Source: Robiginitalea aestuariiviva | GTDB taxonomy: Bacteria > Bacteroidota > Bacteroidia > Flavobacteriales > Flavobacteriaceae | Assembly (NCBI RefSeq): GCF_029537735.1 | Contig: NZ_JARPUQ010000002.1 | Location: forward strand, 922,240-986,239 | Reading direction: 5' to 3' | DNA: 64,000 nucleotides | In this document: one piece after another, positions 16,783-27,311 of the stretch | Layout: each line of letters starts with the position of its first letter | Position numbering within the stretch: the stretch's first letter is position 1 | The notes under the pieces: generated by a model | The model's input: only the letters and a program-made list of their open reading frames with translations | Databases searched by the model: none | What the model was told of the DNA's origin: nothing | Position numbers and translations under genes: made by a program

Positions 16783-18459
16783 ATGGAATTAAATAAATAC
16801 AGTAAAAACGTTACCCAGGACCCAACCCAACCCGCTGCGCAGGCCATGCTACACGCCATTGGCCTGACCGAAGATGACCTCGCCAAACCCCTGATTGGGG
16901 TGGCAAGCACGGGGTATGAGGGCAACCCTTGTAATATGCACCTGAATGACCTTGCCGGGTATGTAAAGGAAGGCATACAGCAAACGGATCTGGTAGGTTT
17001 GATTTTCAATACCATAGGCGTAAGTGATGGGATCTCCATGGGGACATACGGGATGCGGTATTCCCTGCCTTCCCGCGATATTATCGCGGATTCCATGGAA
17101 ACCGTGGTACAGGCCATGAACTATGACGGCCTGGTAACCGTGGTGGGTTGCGACAAAAACATGCCGGGCGCCCTAATGGCTATGATCCGGCTGAACCGCC
17201 CCTCCGTTCTGGTGTACGGCGGAACCATAGCCTCCGGCTGTTTGAACAACCAGAAACTGGATGTGGTTTCGGCCTTTGAGGCCTGGGGTCAAAAAGTGGC
17301 CGGGAACATGGGCGAGGCCGAATACAAGCAAGTGATACAGCACGCCTGCCCGGGGGCCGGTGCCTGCGGCGGCATGTATACTGCCAATACCATGGCTTCG
17401 GCCATTGAAGCCCTGGGGATGTCCCTCCCGTTCAGTTCTTCCAACCCTGCTGTAGGGGCGGATAAGAAGCAGGATTGCCTGAAGGCGGGCCAGGCCGTGC
17501 GCCAACTCCTTGAAAAAGACATTAAGCCCCTGGATATCGTAACCCGTAAATCCCTGGAAAATGCCATCCGCCTGGTGGTGCTGATGGGGGGCTCTACCAA
17601 TGCGGTCCTGCATTTCCTGGCCATTGCCCGGGCGGCCGAGGTGGAATTCACCCTGGATGATTTCCAGCGCATCAGCGACGAGACTCCCTTTTTGGCGGAC
17701 CTGAAACCCAGCGGGAAATACCTGATGGAAGATGTACACCGCGTAGGCGGGATCCCGGCTGTGCTCAAGTTTATGCTCCGGGAAGGGATGCTTCACGGGG
17801 ATTGTTTGACCGTAACCGGGAAAACCCTGGCCGAGAACCTGGCGGAGGTACCCGACCTGCAGGAAGGACAAAAAGTAATCCACCCGCTTTCCGACCCTAT
17901 CAAACCCACGGGGCACCTGCGCATCCTTTACGGGAACCTGTCGCCCACCGGGGCCGTAGCCAAGATCACCGGGAAGGAAGGGCTCCGATTTGAAGGCCCG
18001 GCCAAGGTTTTTGAAAGCGAGTTTGAAGCCAATGACGGCATCGGGGCCGGGAAGGTTAAAAAGGGAGACGTGGTGGTGATTCGCTATGAAGGGCCCATGG
18101 GCGGCCCGGGTATGCCCGAAATGCTGAAGCCCACCAGTGCCATTATGGGGGCTGGCCTGGGCAAGGAGGTGGCCCTGATTACCGACGGACGTTTCTCCGG
18201 GGGGACCCACGGCTTTGTGGTGGGGCACGTTACCCCCGAGGCTCAGGACGGCGGCCCGATCGCCCTGGTACAGGATGGGGATATCATCACGCTCGATGCT
18301 GAAACCAATTCGATTTCGGTAGCCCTGTCCGAAGCGGAACTGGAAGCGCGCCGCGCCGCCTGGAAACAGCCCCCGCTGAAAGTCCGCAAGGGCAGCCTTT
18401 ACAAATACGCCAAAACGGTTTCATCGGCTTCGGAAGGCTGTGTAACCGATGCATTATAA
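16783..18459 (+). CDS. ilvD: dihydroxy-acid dehydratase
   Basis: Removes water from 2,3-dihydroxy-3-methylbutanoate or -pentanoate to give the 2-oxo acids that precede valine and isoleucine; an iron-sulfur enzyme. The 558-residue product has the cluster cysteines in [23 protein letters not shown] and [16 protein letters not shown], and the C-terminal [15 protein letters not shown] and [11 protein letters not shown] motifs. Length is typical. It heads a forward operon, with 21 bases to ilvB, and a -7 element lies about 40 bases upstream. Confidence 0.97.
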   Translation: MELNKYSKNVTQDPTQPAAQAMLHAIGLTEDDLAKPLIGVASTGYEGNPCNMHLNDLAGYVKEGIQQTDLVGLIFNTIGVSDGISMGTYGMRYSLPSRDIIADSMETVVQAMNYDGLVTVVGCDKNMPGALMAMIRLNRPSVLVYGGTIASGCLNNQKLDVVSAFEAWGQKVAGNMGEAEYKQVIQHACPGAGACGGMYTANTMASAIEALGMSLPFSSSNPAVGADKKQDCLKAGQAVRQLLEKDIKPLDIVTRKSLENAIRLVVLMGGSTNAVLHFLAIARAAEVEFTLDDFQRISDETPFLADLKPSGKYLMEDVHRVGGIPAVLKFMLREGMLHGDCLTVTGKTLAENLAEVPDLQEGQKVIHPLSDPIKPTGHLRILYGNLSPTGAVAKITGKEGLRFEGPAKVFESEFEANDGIGAGKVKKGDVVVIRYEGPMGGPGMPEMLKPTSAIMGAGLGKEVALITDGRFSGGTHGFVVGHVTPEAQDGGPIALVQDGDIITLDAETNSISVALSEAELEARRAAWKQPPLKVRKGSLYKYAKTVSSASEGCVTDAL

Positions 18460-18480
18460 GATTTAATAGCCACAAGGCCT

Positions 18481-20214
18481 ATGGAACCAGTTAAAGCCAT
18501 GCAAAAAGCCAGCGCCACCCCGGAAACCATGAACGTTACCGGGGCGGAAGCCATTATTCACTGCCTGCTTGCCGAAGGGGTGGATATCCTGTACGGATAT
18601 CCCGGAGGCGCCATCATGCCGGTGTACGACGAACTCTTTAAGTTTAAGGACCAGTTGCACCACGTGCTTACGCGCCACGAACAGGGGGCCGTACACGCCG
18701 CACAGGGCTTTGCCCGCGTGAGCGGCCGGGTTGGGGTAGCCATGGCCACCTCCGGTCCCGGGGCCACCAACCTGGTTACCGGCCTGGCCGATGCCCAGAT
18801 CGATTCCACCCCCGTGGTTTGTATTACCGGGCAGGTACCCCGCCACTTGTTAGGGTCCGACGCCTTCCAGGAAACGGACATTATCGGGATATCAACTCCC
18901 GTGACCAAATGGAATTACCAGATTACCCGGGCAGAGGAAATCCCGGAGATCATGGCCAAGGCCTTTTACATTGCCCGCAGCGGCAGGCCTGGTCCTGTAC
19001 TGGTGGACATCACTAAAAATGCCCAGTTCGACAGCCTGGATTTTCAGTACAAGCCCTGCAAAGGGGTGCGTAGCTATACGCCCATCCCCGAGCCGGATGC
19101 CGATGCCATTGCCCGGGCTGCCGAAATGATCAATCAGGCCAAGAAGCCGTATATCGTTTATGGACAGGGAGTTATTCTGGGAGAGGCAGAGGAAGAACTC
19201 AAGGCCTTTGTGGAAAAATCCGGTATCCCGGCCGCCTGGACTATCCTGGGGCTTTCAGCCATGGATTCGGACCACCCCCTGAATGTGGGGATGGTGGGGA
19301 TGCACGGGAATTACGGCCCTAACGTGCTCACCAATGAGTGCGATCTGCTGATCGCCATCGGGATGCGCTTTGACGACCGGGTAACGGGTAACCTGGAGAC
19401 CTATGCCAAACAGGCCCGGATCATCCATTTTGAAATCGACCCGGCGGAAGTCAATAAAAATGTAAAGGTAGACCTGGCTGTGCTCGGGAATGCCAAGGAA
19501 ACGCTCTCCCTGTTGCTGCCGCAGGTAGAAGCCCGGTCCCACGAGGCCTGGTTGGGGGAATTCCGCAAGAAATACGAAGAGGAATACGCCTCGGTGATCC
19601 GCAAAGACGTAACCCCCGATAAACCCGGCCTGACCATGGGCGAGGTGGTGGCACAGATCAATAAGGCCACCGACCACCGTGCGGTTATTGTGAGCGATGT
19701 GGGGCAGCACCAGATGATTGCCTGCCGTTACGCCAAATTCCGGGAAAGCAAGAGCAATATCACCTCCGGGGGCCTGGGGACCATGGGCTTTGCCCTCCCG
19801 GCAGCCCTGGGTGCTAAAATGGCGGCCCCCCAACGGGAGGTAGTCGCCATTATCGGAGACGGGGGCTTCCAGATGAACATACAGGAACTCGGGACCATTT
19901 TCCAAACCCGGACCCCGGTAAAAATCGTGGTGCTGAACAACGATTTCCTGGGGATGGTGCGCCAGTGGCAGGAGCTCTTCTTTGACAAGCGCTACGCCTC
20001 CACGGTCATGACCAACCCGGACTTTGTCAAGATTGCCGAAGGGTATTACCTGAAAGCCCGCCGGGTGGAAGACCGGGCCAGCCTGGCCGAAGCCGTGGAA
20101 GAAATGATCGCCTCCGAGGACGCCTACTTCCTGGAAGTGCGGGTGGAAAAAGAAGACAACGTATTCCCGATGATCCCCTCCGGGGCCTCCGTATCGGACA
20201 TCAGACTGAAATAA
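18481..20214 (+). CDS. ilvB: acetolactate synthase large (catalytic) subunit
   Basis: TPP-dependent condensation of pyruvate with pyruvate or 2-oxobutyrate, the first common step of valine, leucine and isoleucine synthesis. The 577-residue protein has the catalytic Glu in RHEQGAVHAAQGFAR, the central FAD-binding domain, and the TPP/Mg motif IIGDGGFQMNIQELG with the downstream NND. The start at 18481 gives a short leader before the conserved VTGAEAIIHCLLAEGVD; an internal Met 6 codons on is a possible alternative. Second gene of the ilv operon, 33 bases before ilvN. Confidence 0.97.
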   Translation: MEPVKAMQKASATPETMNVTGAEAIIHCLLAEGVDILYGYPGGAIMPVYDELFKFKDQLHHVLTRHEQGAVHAAQGFARVSGRVGVAMATSGPGATNLVTGLADAQIDSTPVVCITGQVPRHLLGSDAFQETDIIGISTPVTKWNYQITRAEEIPEIMAKAFYIARSGRPGPVLVDITKNAQFDSLDFQYKPCKGVRSYTPIPEPDADAIARAAEMINQAKKPYIVYGQGVILGEAEEELKAFVEKSGIPAAWTILGLSAMDSDHPLNVGMVGMHGNYGPNVLTNECDLLIAIGMRFDDRVTGNLETYAKQARIIHFEIDPAEVNKNVKVDLAVLGNAKETLSLLLPQVEARSHEAWLGEFRKKYEEEYASVIRKDVTPDKPGLTMGEVVAQINKATDHRAVIVSDVGQHQMIACRYAKFRESKSNITSGGLGTMGFALPAALGAKMAAPQREVVAIIGDGGFQMNIQELGTIFQTRTPVKIVVLNNDFLGMVRQWQELFFDKRYASTVMTNPDFVKIAEGYYLKARRVEDRASLAEAVEEMIASEDAYFLEVRVEKEDNVFPMIPSGASVSDIRLK

Positions 20215-20247
20215 CAATGATACCGCCCCACAGGGGCCCTATGACCT

Positions 20248-20775
20248 ATGGAAAAACAATGGTTTACCATCTCCGTCTACTCCGAAAACCATGTGGGTCT
20301 CTTGAACCGCATCTCCGGAATATTTTTAAAGCGTCACATTAACATAGAAAGCCTAAATGTTTCTAAATCAGAAATAGATGAGGTTTCTAAATTTACCATC
20401 GTGGTCTTTACTACGGAGCGGTGGACACGGCATATTGTGGCCCAGATTGAGAAACAGGTCGAGGTGATCAAGGCCTTCTACCACACGGACGACGAGACCA
20501 TTTACCAGGAGTCTGCCCTCTTTAAAATTGCCTCCCATTTGCTTTTTGACGAACGGCAGATCCAGAATATCATCAAGGAGAGCAACAGCCAGATCGTTAC
20601 GGTAAGCCGGGACTTTTTTGTGCTGGCCAAAACCGGCCGGCGGCATGAGATTGACCAGATGTATCACGAGCTGGAGCCTTTTGGCATCATGCAATTTGTG
20701 CGCTCCGGCCGCATTACCGTAACCAAGGCAGAAATGCCGATTTCGGCTATGCTGGAAAAATTCCAACACGTTTAA
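20248..20775 (+). CDS. ilvN: acetolactate synthase small (regulatory) subunit
   Basis: Binds end-product amino acids and sets activity and feedback control of the IlvB subunit. The 175 residues begin with an ACT domain ([34 protein letters not shown]) followed by the second ACT-like/ALS_ss_C region ending [10 protein letters not shown]. The ACT domain holds the residues expected for valine binding, so feedback inhibition is likely. It lies between ilvB and ilvC in the same direction, 35 bases before ilvC. The longer small-subunit form is normal for Bacteroidota. Confidence 0.95.
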   Translation: MEKQWFTISVYSENHVGLLNRISGIFLKRHINIESLNVSKSEIDEVSKFTIVVFTTERWTRHIVAQIEKQVEVIKAFYHTDDETIYQESALFKIASHLLFDERQIQNIIKESNSQIVTVSRDFFVLAKTGRRHEIDQMYHELEPFGIMQFVRSGRITVTKAEMPISAMLEKFQHV

Positions 20776-20810
20776 TTTCGCAAAACCAAACCAGAACAAC
20801 AGTTACAGTT

Positions 20811-22286
20811 ATGACAAATTACTTCAACACGCTATCCCTTCGGGAAAAACTTGAACAACTGGGCAAATGCCGCTTTATGGAAGCTTCCGAGTTCTCGGAT
20901 GGCGTTGCCGCCCTCAAGGGAAAGAAGATCGTGATTGTCGGATGCGGGGCCCAGGGACTGAACCAGGGCTTGAATATGCGGGATTCCGGGCTGGATATCG
21001 CTTATGCCCTGCGGGCAGCAGCCATAGCCGAAAAGCGGGCTTCCTACCAGAATGCCACCGAAAACGGGTTTACCGTAGGCACCTATGAAGAACTTATTCC
21101 CAAGGCGGACCTGGTGATTAACCTGACGCCGGACAAACAGCATACCCAGGTGGTCAGCGCCGTGATGCCCCTGATGAAAAAAGGCGCCACCCTGTCCTAT
21201 TCCCACGGGTTCAACATTGTGGAGGAGGGCATGCAGGTGCGTGCGGACCTCACCGTAATCATGGTGGCTCCGAAAAGCCCGGGCTCCGAAGTGCGGGAGG
21301 AATACAAACGGGGCTTTGGGGTGCCTACCCTGATTGCCGTTCATCCGGAAAACGACCCGGAAGGTAAGGGATTGGCCCAGGCCAAGGCCTATGCCGCAGC
21401 TACGGGGGGGCACCGTGCCGGGGTCCTGGAATCTTCCTTTGTGGCAGAAGTAAAGTCCGACCTGATGGGTGAACAGACTATTCTCTGCGGGCTGTTGCAG
21501 ACCGGTTCCATCCTGTGTTTCGACAAGATGGTGGAAGAGGGGGTTGCCCCGGAATATGCCGCCAAACTGGTGCAGTACGGGTGGGAAACCGTAACGGAAG
21601 GCTTGAAATACGGCGGGATCACCAATATGATGGACCGCCTGTCCAACCCGGCCAAAATCAAGGCCTTCGACCTTTCCGAAGAACTAAAGGCCATCATGCG
21701 TCCCCTGTTCCGCAAGCATATGGACGACATCATGAGCGGGCATTTCTCCAAAACCATGATGGAAGACTGGGCCAATGACGACAAAAACCTGCTGACCTGG
21801 CGGGCGGCTACCGGCGAAACCGCTTTTGAGAAGACCGATGCCGGATCCCAGTCCATCAGCGAACAGGAATACTACGACAAAGGAGTACTTATGGTGGCCC
21901 TGGTACGCGCCGGGGTGGAGCTCGCCTTTGAATCCATGACCGAGAGCGGTATCATCGGGGAGTCTGCCTATTACGAATCCCTGCATGAAACCCCTCTGAT
22001 TGCCAACACCATAGCCCGCAAAAAGCTCTTCGAAATGAATCGGGTGATTTCCGATACAGCCGAATACGGTTGTTACCTCTTTGACCATGCATGTAAGCCC
22101 TTGCTGGCCGACTTCATGAAGGGGATCAAAACCGATGTAATTGGCCAGGCCTACGGGGCAGGGAAGGACAATGGGGTAGACAATGCTCGCCTGATTGCCG
22201 TAAACAAGGCCCTGCGCACCCACCCGATTGAAGTGGTAGGGCAGCGGCTGCGCGAATCCATGACGGCCATGAAGCCGATAATCTAA
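20811..22286 (+). CDS. ilvC: ketol-acid reductoisomerase, long class II form
   Basis: Isomerises and reduces acetolactate or acetohydroxybutyrate with NADPH. At 491 residues it is the long class II enzyme, like that of E. coli, with two copies of the knotted C-terminal domain. Seen: the Rossmann loop [21 protein letters not shown], the nucleotide-specificity stretch YALR, and the metal-binding acidic residues in the two helical domains ([36 protein letters not shown]). It is the last classical ilv gene here and is followed after 10 bases by gapN. Confidence 0.96.
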   Translation: MTNYFNTLSLREKLEQLGKCRFMEASEFSDGVAALKGKKIVIVGCGAQGLNQGLNMRDSGLDIAYALRAAAIAEKRASYQNATENGFTVGTYEELIPKADLVINLTPDKQHTQVVSAVMPLMKKGATLSYSHGFNIVEEGMQVRADLTVIMVAPKSPGSEVREEYKRGFGVPTLIAVHPENDPEGKGLAQAKAYAAATGGHRAGVLESSFVAEVKSDLMGEQTILCGLLQTGSILCFDKMVEEGVAPEYAAKLVQYGWETVTEGLKYGGITNMMDRLSNPAKIKAFDLSEELKAIMRPLFRKHMDDIMSGHFSKTMMEDWANDDKNLLTWRAATGETAFEKTDAGSQSISEQEYYDKGVLMVALVRAGVELAFESMTESGIIGESAYYESLHETPLIANTIARKKLFEMNRVISDTAEYGCYLFDHACKPLLADFMKGIKTDVIGQAYGAGKDNGVDNARLIAVNKALRTHPIEVVGQRLRESMTAMKPII

Positions 22287-22296
22287 GCAAACGCCT

Positions 22297-23886
22297 ATGT
22301 TGAAATTACCAGAAATCCCCGAAGCGGTCCGGCTAAAGGCACCGATTCACCAGCGGGAATACCTGGTGGGCGGGGAATTGCGGACCTGGGACGGCGAGGT
22401 ATCCGAGGTGTATTCCACCCTTTCCGATACCCAGCCCTATGTACCCACCTTGCTGGGCAGCATTCCCACTATGGGGGAACCCGAGGCGCTGGACGCCCTG
22501 GACGCCGCCCTGCAGGCCTTTGGTAAAGGGAAGGGGGAATGGCCCACCATGAAGGTGCGGGACCGTATCGGCTGCATGGAAAACTTTGTGCGTCGTATGG
22601 AAACCCAACGGGAAACCGTGGTAAACCTCTTGATGTGGGAAATCGGGAAATCCCGGGCCGATTCGGAAAAGGAATTCGACCGGACCATAGAGTACATCTA
22701 CGATACCATTGCCGAATACAAGGACCTGGACCGGGCTTCGGCCAAGTTCACCAAGCACGACGGGGTATATGCCCATATCCGCCGGGGCCCGCTGGGCGTG
22801 GTTCTCTGCCTGGGGCCGTATAATTACCCCCTGAACGAGACTTTTGCCCTGCTGATCCCTGCGATTATCATGGGGAATACCACTGTCTTTAAACCTGCCA
22901 AACACGGGGTGCTGCTGATTACCCCCCTGCTGGAGGCCTTCCGGGACAGTTTTCCGAAAGGGGTGGTAAACATCCTTTTCGGGCGGGGGCGTGCCGTGGC
23001 CACCCCCATCATGCAAACCGGGAAGGTAGACGTACTGGCGCTCATTGGCAACAGTAAATCCGCCAATGCGCTGCAGGACCAACACCCCAAGAGCAACCGG
23101 CTGCGGCTGGTCCTGGGGCTGGAAGCCAAAAACCCGGGTATAATCCTGCCGGACGCAGACCTGGACCTCACGGTGCAGGAATGCCTCACAGGGACGCTTG
23201 CCTTTAACGGGCAGCGGTGTACCGCCCTGAAGATCCTGTACGTGCACGAGGCGGTGCGGGAGGCCTTTCTGGAGCGCTTTGTGAAGGAGGTGGACCAATT
23301 GCCTTTTGGAAACCCCTGGGATTCCGGGGTTAAACTCACCCCCCTGCCGGAGGCGGACAAACCGGATTACATCCAGGAACTCATAGACGACGCCCTGGCT
23401 AAAGGGGCCAGGATCCTGAACCCCAGGGGAGGGGAGCGGTGCGAGAACTTTATCTGGCCTGCTGTCCTCTATCCGGTGACCAAAGACATGCGGGTGTATC
23501 AGGAAGAGCAATTTGGCCCGGTTATCCCGGTGGTGTCCTTCACCGATATGGACCAACCCCTGGATGATATGGCCGAAAGCAACTACGGGCAGCAGGTAAG
23601 CCTGTTTGGACGGGATGCTTACACCCTGGCCCCCCTGATCGATGCCCTGGTAAACCTGGTGTGCCGGGTAAACCTGAACAGCGCCTGCCAGCGCGGGCCG
23701 GACGTATACCCCTTTACGGGCCGTAAGGATTCCGCCCAGTCTACCTTAAGCGTCCACGATGCGCTGCGGTCTTTTTCCATACGCACCTTTGTGGCCTTCA
23801 AGGACAATGCGTTGAACAATGAAACGGTGGAAGCCCTGTTGGAAGCCAAGCGCTCCAATTTTGTGAGCACCGAATACCTGCTATAA
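22297..23886 (+). CDS. gapN: NADP-dependent non-phosphorylating glyceraldehyde-3-phosphate dehydrogenase (GapN-like ALDH)
   Basis: An aldehyde dehydrogenase superfamily member of 529 residues. It oxidises glyceraldehyde 3-phosphate directly to 3-phosphoglycerate while making NADPH, by-passing ATP formation in glycolysis. Seen: [28 protein letters not shown] (cofactor and substrate region), [11 protein letters not shown] (general base region) and the catalytic C308 in [10 protein letters not shown]. The overall pattern, including [24 protein letters not shown] near the end, matches GapN rather than generic ALDHs, but substrate is not proven. It starts 10 bases after ilvC and ends just before a strong terminator, so it is the last gene of the ilv operon. 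Confidence 0.85.
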   Translation: MLKLPEIPEAVRLKAPIHQREYLVGGELRTWDGEVSEVYSTLSDTQPYVPTLLGSIPTMGEPEALDALDAALQAFGKGKGEWPTMKVRDRIGCMENFVRRMETQRETVVNLLMWEIGKSRADSEKEFDRTIEYIYDTIAEYKDLDRASAKFTKHDGVYAHIRRGPLGVVLCLGPYNYPLNETFALLIPAIIMGNTTVFKPAKHGVLLITPLLEAFRDSFPKGVVNILFGRGRAVATPIMQTGKVDVLALIGNSKSANALQDQHPKSNRLRLVLGLEAKNPGIILPDADLDLTVQECLTGTLAFNGQRCTALKILYVHEAVREAFLERFVKEVDQLPFGNPWDSGVKLTPLPEADKPDYIQELIDDALAKGARILNPRGGERCENFIWPAVLYPVTKDMRVYQEEQFGPVIPVVSFTDMDQPLDDMAESNYGQQVSLFGRDAYTLAPLIDALVNLVCRVNLNSACQRGPDVYPFTGRKDSAQSTLSVHDALRSFSIRTFVAFKDNALNNETVEALLEAKRSNFVSTEYLL

Positions 23887-23906
23887 GATTGTGGAACATT
23901 CAGAAA

Positions 23907-23936
23907 AAAACGCCGGAAGTCTCCGGTGTTTTTTTT
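23907..23936 (+). terminator. intrinsic terminator of the ilv-gapN operon
   Basis: An 8-bp stem (ACGCCGGA paired with TCCGGTGT, one G-T pair) with a 4-base loop, 23910-23929, preceded by A residues and followed by eight T residues. It lies 20 bases after the gapN stop. Confidence 0.9.
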
Positions 23937-23958
23937 GGATTCCGCCTAAATTGCACCC

Positions 23959-25146
23959 ATGCCCGCATTATCTACTTATACCAAAGCCGTGATTGCCCTT
24001 GCTATGGGGGCTTTCGGAATTGCCCTCACGGAATTCGTGATCATGGGCATCCTGCCACGGGTAGCCGGTGCCCTGGAGGTGACCATTCCCCAGGCCGGAC
24101 ATTTTATCTCGGCCTATGCCCTGGGGGTGGTGGTGGGCGCCCCTTTGCTTACGCGCCTGGCAATGCGCTGGCCTTCCCGGCAGATCCTGCTGGCCCTGAT
24201 GGTTTGGTTTACGGTGTTTAATAGCCTGTCTGCACTGGCGGAAGACTATTACAGCCTGCTGGCCATCCGTTTTCTGGCGGGCCTGCCCCACGGGGCCTAT
24301 TTCGGGGTGGGTGCGGTACGCGCAGCCCAACTGGCGCCCAAAGGTCGGGAAGCCCGGGCCATTGCCCATATGTTTTCCGGGTTCACCCTGGCCAACGTCC
24401 TGGGGGTCCCTCTGGGGACCTTTATCGGGAACAGCCTGCACTGGGGGGCATCCTTTGTGATGATCGGCGTGGTAGGGGGGCTTACCGTCCTGAGCCTCTA
24501 CCTGTGGATGCCACCAGCTCCGGTGCCGGAGAGAACGCCTCCTGGCCAACGCCAAAAAGGCATGGGCGGATGGGAATTATGGGCCCTTTTAGGGCTTACG
24601 GCCATCGGAACCGGTGGGTTTTTTGCCTGGTACAGTTATATCGCCCCCTTGCTGATCGAAGTTTCCGGGCATACCGAAACCACAGTGAGCCTGGCCATGA
24701 TCCTGGCCGGGACCGGCATGGTGATCGGCAACCTTTTTGGCGCCCGTATGGTAGAGTGGTTGCGCCCGGTGCGGGCCACTGCCGTTGGGATGGCCGGGAT
24801 GGCCGGGATGCTGGCCCTGAATGCCCTGGCGGCTCAGCACCCGGTGGCGGTGCTGGTGATGTGTTTTGTGATTGGGGCGGTTACCTTTACCATGGCCGCA
24901 CCCATCCAGATGTCTATTATCGATGCCAGCGCAGGCTCCGAAATGCTGGCTTCCTCCTTTAACCAAAGTGCCTTCAATATTGCCAATGCGGCAGGGGCCT
25001 TCTTTGCCGGCCTGCCCATTGCCATGGGGTACGGCTTTCGGGCTCCCAGCCTGGTTGGTGCATTACTGGCAGCTACAGGCGCCTGTATCGCCCTGGTGAT
25101 CTGGCAACGCAAGCGCGCGCTGGAAAGGCGAAGGGAAGTTTTCTAA
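23959..25146 (+). CDS. MFS transporter, AraJ/sugar-efflux-like family
   Basis: A 395-residue major facilitator with twelve predicted membrane segments. The first two helices (IALAMGAFGIALTEFVIMGILP; AGHFISAYALGVVVGAPLL) and the loop-2/3 motif RLAMRWPSRQILLALM are typical of the AraJ/YdhP drug and sugar efflux group. It starts just after the ilv operon terminator, so it has its own promoter or depends on read-through. Its 3' end overlaps the convergent leuA-like gene by 4 bases. Position between two branched-chain amino acid operons could point to amino acid export, but nothing in the protein itself shows this. Confidence 0.85.
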   Translation: MPALSTYTKAVIALAMGAFGIALTEFVIMGILPRVAGALEVTIPQAGHFISAYALGVVVGAPLLTRLAMRWPSRQILLALMVWFTVFNSLSALAEDYYSLLAIRFLAGLPHGAYFGVGAVRAAQLAPKGREARAIAHMFSGFTLANVLGVPLGTFIGNSLHWGASFVMIGVVGGLTVLSLYLWMPPAPVPERTPPGQRQKGMGGWELWALLGLTAIGTGGFFAWYSYIAPLLIEVSGHTETTVSLAMILAGTGMVIGNLFGARMVEWLRPVRATAVGMAGMAGMLALNALAAQHPVAVLVMCFVIGAVTFTMAAPIQMSIIDASAGSEMLASSFNQSAFNIANAAGAFFAGLPIAMGYGFRAPSLVGALLAATGACIALVIWQRKRALERRREVF

Positions 25147-26660
25147 CAGAGGTTGAGCATCTTTTCCGTGGCCTTGATGGCCGAAACGGTCTGGTCGGAA
25201 TCCAGCCCCCGGGTCGTAAATTCCCGTTGGTCCTGTTTCCAGGTGATCACGGTTTCACAAAGGGCATCGGAGTGGGAGCCCGGCGGGATGCGCACCGCGT
25301 AATCAATCAGGGTAGGCAGGGGGCGTTTCAGGGACTTGTAGACGCTCCGCAGGGCATTCATAAAAGCGTCAAACTGCCCGTCTCCCTGGGCATGGGCTTC
25401 GTAGGTGGCTCCGTCTATCTCCAGGGCAACGGCCGTGGAAGGCTGCAGCCCCTTGGCATGGGTGAGTACATAGGAGCGGATAAATACCCGCTGCTGCTGG
25501 TTGCCACTCCCCAAAACGTCGGAAATAATAAAGGGGAGGTCTTCCTTGGTAACCTTTTCCTTTTTATCGCCCAGTTCAATGATACGGGCAGTAACCTTGC
25601 GGATTTCTTCCTCGTTCAGGGTAAGGCCCATCTCCTGCAGGTTCTTCTGAATGTTGGCCTTACCAGAGGTTTTCCCCAGGGCATATTTGCGTTTGCGCCC
25701 AAAGCGCTCCGGCATTAGATCATTGAAGTAAAGATTCTTCTTATTATCCCCATCAGCATGTATTCCAGCGGTTTGCGTGAATACATTGTCTCCCACTATG
25801 GGCTTGTTGGCTGGGATTGCAATCCCGGTAAAGGCAGAGACCAGTTTGCTCACTTTAAAGAGGGAAGTTTCCACCACCCCTACGGCAACCTCGGGCATAA
25901 AGTCGTTCAGTACGGCCACCACGCTGGCCAGGGGGGCATTGCCGGCGCGTTCTCCCATCCCATTCACGGTGAGGTGGAGCCCATTGATCCCGGCCCGGAC
26001 CGCCTGCATCACATTAGCCACGCTCAGGTCATAATCGTTGTGCCCGTGAAAATCGAAATGCTGGTCGGGGTATCGCTCCCGAATGGCCTTGAGGTATTCA
26101 AAGGTCTCCTCCGGGGTCAGGACGCCCAGGGTATCCGGCAACAGGATACGCGCCACGGGCTGGGTTTGAAGGAAATCCAGGAATTGAAAAACGTATTGTG
26201 GGGAATTCCGCATCCCGTTGCTCCAGTCTTCCAGGTAAATGTTGGACGTAATCCCCAGGGATTGGGCCTGCTTCAGCACCGCTGCAATGTCTGCAAAATG
26301 GGCTTCAGGGGTTTTCTTGAGCTGATAGGTGAGGTGGTTCATGGAACCTTTGGTGAGCAGGTTCTGCACCTGCGCACCGGCTTGTTGCATCCATTTCAGG
26401 GATTGGCCCCCGTCTACAAAGGTCAGCACTTCGACCCGGTCCAGCAGGTCGTGTTCCGCTGCCCATCCCGTAATTTGACGTACGGATTCAAATTCGCCTT
26501 CGGAAACCCGGGCAGAAGCCACTTCAATGCGGTCTACCTTGAGTTCTTCCAGCAGAAGCTTGGCCAGGGTCAGTTTTTCGGACGCCGTAAAGGAGACGCC
26601 GGAAGTCTGTTCCCCGTCCCGCAGGGTCGTGTCCATGATTTCAATACGCCGCGCACTCAT
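25143..26660 (-). CDS. 2-isopropylmalate synthase/citramalate synthase family enzyme
   Basis: A 505-residue DRE-TIM acyltransferase that condenses acetyl-CoA with a 2-oxo acid. Seen: the catalytic start EIMDTTLRDGEQTSGVSF, the metal-binding DFHGHNDYDLSVANVMQAV, the LTVNGMGERAGNAPLASVV loop, and a C-terminal LeuA allosteric domain ending about residue 500. Operon position after leuC and leuD supports a leucine role, taking 2-oxoisovalerate. However, the sequence differs from standard LeuA, and no ilvA is in this window, so a citramalate synthase serving isoleucine is a real alternative. It lies 21 bases after leuD and overlaps the convergent MFS gene by 4 bases. Confidence 0.85.
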   Translation of the reverse strand: MSARRIEIMDTTLRDGEQTSGVSFTASEKLTLAKLLLEELKVDRIEVASARVSEGEFESVRQITGWAAEHDLLDRVEVLTFVDGGQSLKWMQQAGAQVQNLLTKGSMNHLTYQLKKTPEAHFADIAAVLKQAQSLGITSNIYLEDWSNGMRNSPQYVFQFLDFLQTQPVARILLPDTLGVLTPEETFEYLKAIRERYPDQHFDFHGHNDYDLSVANVMQAVRAGINGLHLTVNGMGERAGNAPLASVVAVLNDFMPEVAVGVVETSLFKVSKLVSAFTGIAIPANKPIVGDNVFTQTAGIHADGDNKKNLYFNDLMPERFGRKRKYALGKTSGKANIQKNLQEMGLTLNEEEIRKVTARIIELGDKKEKVTKEDLPFIISDVLGSGNQQQRVFIRSYVLTHAKGLQPSTAVALEIDGATYEAHAQGDGQFDAFMNALRSVYKSLKRPLPTLIDYAVRIPPGSHSDALCETVITWKQDQREFTTRGLDSDQTVSAIKATEKMLNLC

Positions 26661-26681
26661 GCCGTCCGTGGTGTTGGCCCC

Positions 26682-27278
26682 TTACAGGGGCGTGTTCTGG
26701 GCAAAGGTTTTGATCTCCTCCTTCATGTTCAGGAGGTAATCGATGTCGTCAAACCCGTTGGTCAGGTTGTCTTTCTTATAGCCATTGATGTCGAAGGCTT
26801 CGGAGGCCCCTGTGGCCTTCAGGGTAATGGTCTGGGCAGGCAGGTCTACTACCAATTCCGTTTTAGGGTCCTTTTCAATGGCCTCAAAGATCTGTTGCAG
26901 GAACTCCGGGCTAACCTGCACCGGTAGTACGCCTACGTTCAGGCAGTTGTTACGGAATATGTCCGCAAAAAAACTGGAGACCACACAGCGGAATCCGTAA
27001 TCGTATACGGCCCAGGCTGCATGCTCCCGGGAAGACCCGGAACCGAAGTTCTTGCCGCCAACCAGGATCTGCCCCCCGTAAAGCGGGTTGTTCAGCACAA
27101 AGTGCTCTTTGGGCGTGTTGTCCGGGTGGTAACGCCAGTCCCGGAACAGGTTGTCCCCAAACCCTTTGCGTTCGGTGGCTTTCAAAAAGCGGGCGGGAAT
27201 AATCTGGTCCGTATCCACATTTTCAATGGGGAGCGGAACGGCCGTGCTTTGCAGTACAGTGAATTTATCGTATGCCAT
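26682..27278 (-). CDS. leuD: 3-isopropylmalate dehydratase small subunit
   Basis: Partner of LeuC in isomerising 2- to 3-isopropylmalate; also acts on citramalate-derived substrates in some bacteria. The 198 residues show the aconitase swivel domain: [31 protein letters not shown] and the substrate-binding [40 protein letters not shown]. Length is normal for the bacterial LeuD. It lies 33 bases after leuC and 21 bases before the leuA-like gene on the same strand. Confidence 0.96.
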   Translation of the reverse strand: MAYDKFTVLQSTAVPLPIENVDTDQIIPARFLKATERKGFGDNLFRDWRYHPDNTPKEHFVLNNPLYGGQILVGGKNFGSGSSREHAAWAVYDYGFRCVVSSFFADIFRNNCLNVGVLPVQVSPEFLQQIFEAIEKDPKTELVVDLPAQTITLKATGASEAFDINGYKKDNLTNGFDDIDYLLNMKEEIKTFAQNTPL

Positions 27279-27311
27279 GGATAGTAATGCTTTTGGGTGA
27301 TTTCAGCCGGG

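Noticed and set aside
22333-23556. A 407-codon antisense frame over gapN
   Set aside because: No domain match, rich in His, Gly and Gln as shadow frames here tend to be; the sense strand is a clear GapN.
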